Source of the DNA: Actinomycetes bacterium | GTDB lineage: Bacteria; Actinomycetota; Acidimicrobiia; Acidimicrobiales; Palsa-688 | Direction of reading: 5' to 3' | Length of the DNA: 7,129 nt | Assembly: GCA_021827225.1 (NCBI GenBank) | Contig: JAKAXG010000218.1 | Coordinates: forward strand, 1-7,129 | Shown here: in pieces, positions 5,192 to 7,129 of the stretch | Numbering within the stretch: position 1 is the first letter of the stretch | How the letters are laid out: each line of letters begins with the position of its first letter | Program-made: the position numbers and the translations under genes | The notes under the pieces: model-generated | Told to the model about the DNA's origin: nothing | The model's database searches: none | Seen by the model: the letters and a program-made list of their open reading frames with translations, nothing else

Positions 5192-5211
5192 GGCAGCCGC
5201 CCCGGGCTGCC
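5192..5211 (+). terminator. GC-rich hairpin after the truncated crotonase
   Basis: GGCAGCC (5192-5198) and GGCTGCC (5205-5211) form a perfect 7-bp stem with a 6-nt loop (GCCCCG), 11 bp after the crotonase stop. It is followed by GATCCTTATG, which has few T residues, so it is at best a weak intrinsic terminator of the U-poor kind proposed for actinobacteria. It sits between two genes on the same strand and would separate their transcription. Confidence 0.45.
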
Positions 5212-5253
5212 GATCCTTATGGGCGGGCTGCCCGGCGGAGGTGGCCACTGACC

Positions 5254-5261
5254 GGAGAGGG
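5254..5261 (+). promoter_or_regulatory. Ribosome binding site that fixes the start of the secreted repeat protein
   Basis: GGAGAGGG ends 3 nt before ATG 5265, with its GGAG core 7 nt away, a normal SD spacing. The in-frame GTG at 5241 has GGCGGAG immediately against it, which is too close. The ATG also yields a conventional signal-peptide n-region. Confidence 0.7.
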
Positions 5262-5264
5262 TCC

Positions 5265-6701
5265 ATGCCCACACCTCGAACCAGCACCACGACCACCGGG
5301 CGGGACCGCCCCGCCCCGATCCGTCTCAGGGCGGCGCTGGCCGGGGCACTGGCGGCGGCCGGGACCCTGGCCACCGCCGGAGCATCGGTAGGGGCCACGG
5401 CCGCCTGGGCCGCCACCGCCACAGCGACCCCGACGGCACCGTCGGGCCCCGCCTCCACGGCGCCATCCCTCGCTTACAGCCTGCTCACGTCGTCCGGCTC
5501 GCTGGTCGGCTACGGCGGGGCGTTCTCGGCCAGCGTCCCGGCCCCGTCCTCCCCCGTCGTCGGCGTGGCCTCCACGTCGGACGGGCACGGCGCCTACGCG
5601 GCCGAGGCCAACGGGACCGTGGTGGCGCTGGGCGACGCCGCCTTCCACGGTTCGATGGCCGCGGCCAAGCTGGCCCAGCCCATCGTCGGCATCGCCACCG
5701 ACCCGGCCACCGGCGGTTACTGGCTGGTGGCGTCCGACGGCGGGGTGTTCTCCTTCGGCGGGGCCGGCTTCTACGGGTCCACCGGCGGCATCCGGCTGAA
5801 CCAGCCGGTGGTGGGCATGGCCGCCACCCCCGACGGCCGGGGCTACTGGCTCGTGGCCGCGGACGGCGGAGTGTTCTCCTTCGGCGACGCCCGCTTCTAC
5901 GGGTCCACCGGCGGGATCCGCCTGAACCGCCCGGTGGTCGGCATGGCAGCCACCCGCTCCGGGCACGGCTACTGGCTGGTCGCCTCCGACGGGGGTGTCT
6001 TCGCCTACGGCGACGCCGGGTTCTACGGCTCGGCGGGGAACGTCCGCCTGGAGAAGCCCATCATCGCCATGAGCCCCACCGCCGACGGCCGGGGCTACTG
6101 GATGGTCGCCTCCGACGGGGGGGTGTTCAACTACGGCGACGCCCCCTTCTACGGCTCGGCCAGCAGCATGAACACCCGCATCGTCGGAATGGCCACCGGG
6201 ATCGCCGACGGCTACGCCAACCCGCTGCGGGCCGTCACCGGCCTGCGACCGGAGCGGGTGGACGAGGGCGTGGACTACGGGGGCTCCGGCCCCATCTACG
6301 CCCTGGGCGACGGCGTCGTGACCTCCACGTCGGGGGCGTGGCCCGACGGGACCTACATCTCGTACCGCCTGACCGACGGCCCTGCCGCCGGGAAGATGGT
6401 CTACGTGGCGGAGAACGTCACGCCGGCTGTCACGGTCGGGCAGACGGTGACCCCCGACACGGTCATCGGGACCCTCCACGACGCCTACCCCGACATGGAG
6501 ATCGGCTGGTCCGCGGACCAGTACGGCGACACCATGGCGGCGGAGGCCGGCCAGTGGGGCTCCGCGGCACAGGCCGCCTCCACCCCCACCGCCTACGGCG
6601 TCAACTTCAACCAGCTGCTGGTGTCGCTGGGCGCCCCGTCGGGTGTCATGCTCGGCTCGAGCGTGTCCGGGGTGCTGGCGGCGGGCTGGCCCGGCTGGTA
6701 G
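5265..6701 (+). CDS. Secreted protein: tandem 42-residue repeats (probable beta-propeller) plus degenerate M23/LytM-like domain
   Basis: Numbering is from ATG 5265 (478 aa). Residues 1-49 form a signal peptide: Thr/Arg-rich n-region, Ala-rich hydrophobic core and a likely AWA cleavage site at 47-49. A Thr/Ala/Pro/Ser linker follows to about 70. Five repeats occupy 98-139, 140-181, 182-223, 224-265 and 266-305, with consensus VVGMAATPDGRGYWLVASDG then GVFSFGDAxFYGSTGGIRLN. A half repeat precedes them (AYSLLTSSGSLVGYGGAFSA) and a complementary half follows (IVGMATGIADGY). The C-terminal part resembles an M23/LytM fold: PERVDEGVDYGGSGPIYALG, DGVV, VYVAENVTPAVTVGQTV and IGTLH. However, the usual metal-binding HxxxD and HxH positions read as VDEGVD and MEI, so it is probably not a peptidase. 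There is no cysteine and only three lysines in the protein. It is probably exported to the cell surface or medium for adhesion or wall/glycan recognition, though that role is an inference. I recall such repeats in Acidimicrobiia. Confidence 0.9.
   Translation: MPTPRTSTTTTGRDRPAPIRLRAALAGALAAAGTLATAGASVGATAAWAATATATPTAPSGPASTAPSLAYSLLTSSGSLVGYGGAFSASVPAPSSPVVGVASTSDGHGAYAAEANGTVVALGDAAFHGSMAAAKLAQPIVGIATDPATGGYWLVASDGGVFSFGGAGFYGSTGGIRLNQPVVGMAATPDGRGYWLVAADGGVFSFGDARFYGSTGGIRLNRPVVGMAATRSGHGYWLVASDGGVFAYGDAGFYGSAGNVRLEKPIIAMSPTADGRGYWMVASDGGVFNYGDAPFYGSASSMNTRIVGMATGIADGYANPLRAVTGLRPERVDEGVDYGGSGPIYALGDGVVTSTSGAWPDGTYISYRLTDGPAAGKMVYVAENVTPAVTVGQTVTPDTVIGTLHDAYPDMEIGWSADQYGDTMAAEAGQWGSAAQAASTPTAYGVNFNQLLVSLGAPSGVMLGSSVSGVLAAGWPGW
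5556..6179 (+). repeat. Five tandem coding repeats, 126 bp period (last one 120 bp)
   Basis: Units start at 5556, 5682, 5808, 5934 and 6060. The second to fourth are the most alike at DNA level; for example TTCTACGGGTCCACCGGCGG occurs in units 2 and 3 with the same phase. The first unit is the most diverged (GAYAAEANGTVVALGDAAFH). The last lacks two codons and loses the G.IRLN motif. The gradient suggests expansion from the middle units. These are coding repeats, not a CRISPR array: there are no spacers. Confidence 0.9.
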
Positions 6702-6754
6702 CGGCGGCGCGGCCGTTGGCGTCAGCGGTCCTGCCTCTTTCATCGGCCGGCAGA

Positions 6755-6802
6755 TAGCCTCTGGCGATGAGCTCCGAGCGCCAAGGGGTGGGGCGGCCAT
6801 GA
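6755..6802 (+). promoter_or_regulatory. Possible -10 element and 11-codon upstream ORF overlapping the next gene
   Basis: TAGCCT (6755-6760) fits TAnnnT and lies 6 nt before ATG 6767. That ATG opens an 11-codon ORF (MSSERQGVGRP) whose TGA (6800-6802) overlaps the next gene's ATG as ATGA. A leaderless small ORF coupled to a downstream gene by ATGA overlap is a known actinobacterial arrangement. No good -35 is visible, and such a short ORF may be chance. Confidence 0.3.
6783..6791 (+). promoter_or_regulatory. Ribosome binding site of the C-terminal dehydrogenase-like gene
   Basis: AAGGGGTGG ends 7 nt before ATG 6799 and is the only purine-rich SD candidate near this start. It supports ATG 6799 as the start of the gene that runs off the right edge. 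Confidence 0.6.
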
Positions 6803-7129
6803 CCTACAGGGTGGTGCAGTGGGCGACCGGCGGGGTGGGCCGGGCCGCCATCGACGGGATCCGACGCCACCCCGAGCTGGAGCTGGTGGGCTGCTGGGTC
6901 CACAGCGAGGAAAAGGCCGGCAGGGACGTCGGGGAGATCACCGGCTCCGGGCCGATCGGGGTGACCGCCACCAACTCGGTGGAAGAGGTGCTCGCGGTCC
7001 CCGCCGACTGCGTCATCTACGCCCCGCTCGTCCCCGACGAGGATCAGGTCGCCAGCATCCTGCGCTCCGGGCGCAACGTGGTCACCCCCGTCGGATGGGT
7101 CTACCCGGACCTCCGCCGCTCCGAGGGGC
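6799..7129 (+). CDS. NAD(P)-binding dihydrodipicolinate reductase / 2,4-diaminopentanoate dehydrogenase-like protein, partial (3' end outside window)
   Basis: The first 110 residues show an N-terminal Rossmann fold. The opening is MTYRVVQWATGGVGRAAIDG, a dinucleotide-binding loop with AxGxxG (Ala9, Gly11, Gly14) in place of GxGxxG. It is followed by HPELELVGCWVHSEEKAGRD, GVTATNSVEEVLA, ADCVIYAPLVPDEDQVASIL and the strand RSGRNVVTPVGWVYP. This is the pattern of the dihydrodipicolinate-reductase-like proteins that include 2,4-diaminopentanoate dehydrogenase, an NAD(P)-dependent amine dehydrogenase of ornithine fermentation. In aerobic actinobacteria many such paralogs have unknown substrates, so I would not assign a specific reaction. 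The start is ATG 6799 with AAGGGGTGG upstream. The C-terminal catalytic domain is beyond the window. It lies 97 bp after the secreted protein gene on the same strand, probably with its own promoter. Confidence 0.88.
   Translation, partial: MTYRVVQWATGGVGRAAIDGIRRHPELELVGCWVHSEEKAGRDVGEITGSGPIGVTATNSVEEVLAVPADCVIYAPLVPDEDQVASILRSGRNVVTPVGWVYPDLRRSEG

Noticed and set aside
5241..5264. GTG 5241 as the start of the secreted protein
   Set aside because: The SD-like GGCGGAG abuts the GTG, whereas ATG 5265 has GGAGAGGG at normal spacing and gives a standard signal peptide.
5556..6179. CRISPR array or satellite because of regular 126-bp periodicity
   Set aside because: The periodicity is exactly 42 codons, in frame throughout a protein gene, with no unique spacers.
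5217..6800. Long minus-strand open frame (527 codons) opposite the secreted repeat protein
   Set aside because: It is Gly/Val/His/Ala-rich and mirrors the tandem repeats of the plus strand. It has no family motif, while the plus strand has a signal peptide, SD and conserved repeats. It is a GC-driven antisense shadow.
1..7129. Mobile element, prophage, defence system, tRNA or rRNA
   Set aside because: No transposase, integrase, phage structural, nuclease/toxin pair or RNA-gene signature was seen on either strand, and no terminal inverted repeats or target-site duplications were noticed.

Overview
The window is very GC-rich (roughly 70%), dense in genes, and looks like an ordinary stretch of actinobacterial chromosome. 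The best lineage clue is the secreted protein at 5265-6701. Its tandem 42-residue repeats (GYWLVASDGG.FSFGDA.FYGS type) are, from my recollection of such proteins, characteristic of Acidimicrobiia. The phylum is fairly safe; the class is an inference. I see no transposase, integrase, phage gene, CRISPR array, tRNA or rRNA.

Layout from left to right. An unidentified ORF enters from the left edge (to 442, +). It converges on an OhrR-like MarR regulator (456-983, -). The regulator is divergent from nudC, encoding NAD(+) diphosphatase (1066-1842, +), and the 82-bp gap between them is rich in palindromes. nudC converges on a minus-strand pair: an EamA/DMT-family transporter (2586-3572) followed 46 bp later by a crotonase-fold enoyl-CoA hydratase/isomerase (1856-2539). 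The transporter is divergent from a CGNR-type zinc-finger regulator (3624-4172, +) across a 51-bp gap. That gap holds a 10-bp perfect palindrome and a possible leaderless promoter. The regulator converges on a small conserved-looking membrane protein (4182-4502, -). Next is a second crotonase, resembling delta3-delta2-enoyl-CoA isomerases (about 4548-5180, +), whose N-terminus and start codon are missing. A hairpin separates it from the secreted repeat protein (5265-6701, +), which combines a probable beta-propeller with a degenerate M23/LytM-like domain. The window ends inside a gene for an NAD(P)-binding protein of the dihydrodipicolinate reductase / 2,4-diaminopentanoate dehydrogenase-like type (6799 to the right edge, +).

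How the genes may work together. Two divergent regulator-target pairs are plausible: OhrR-like/nudC, suggesting redox control of NAD(H) or NAD-RNA turnover, and CGNR/EamA, a regulator facing an exporter. The two crotonases and the C-terminal dehydrogenase fit acyl-CoA and redox metabolism, but no complete pathway is present. The points most worth a second look are the secreted propeller plus dead-peptidase architecture, the beheaded crotonase, and the OhrR-like sensor paired with nudC instead of ohr. I do not see convincing evidence for a wholly new multi-gene system.
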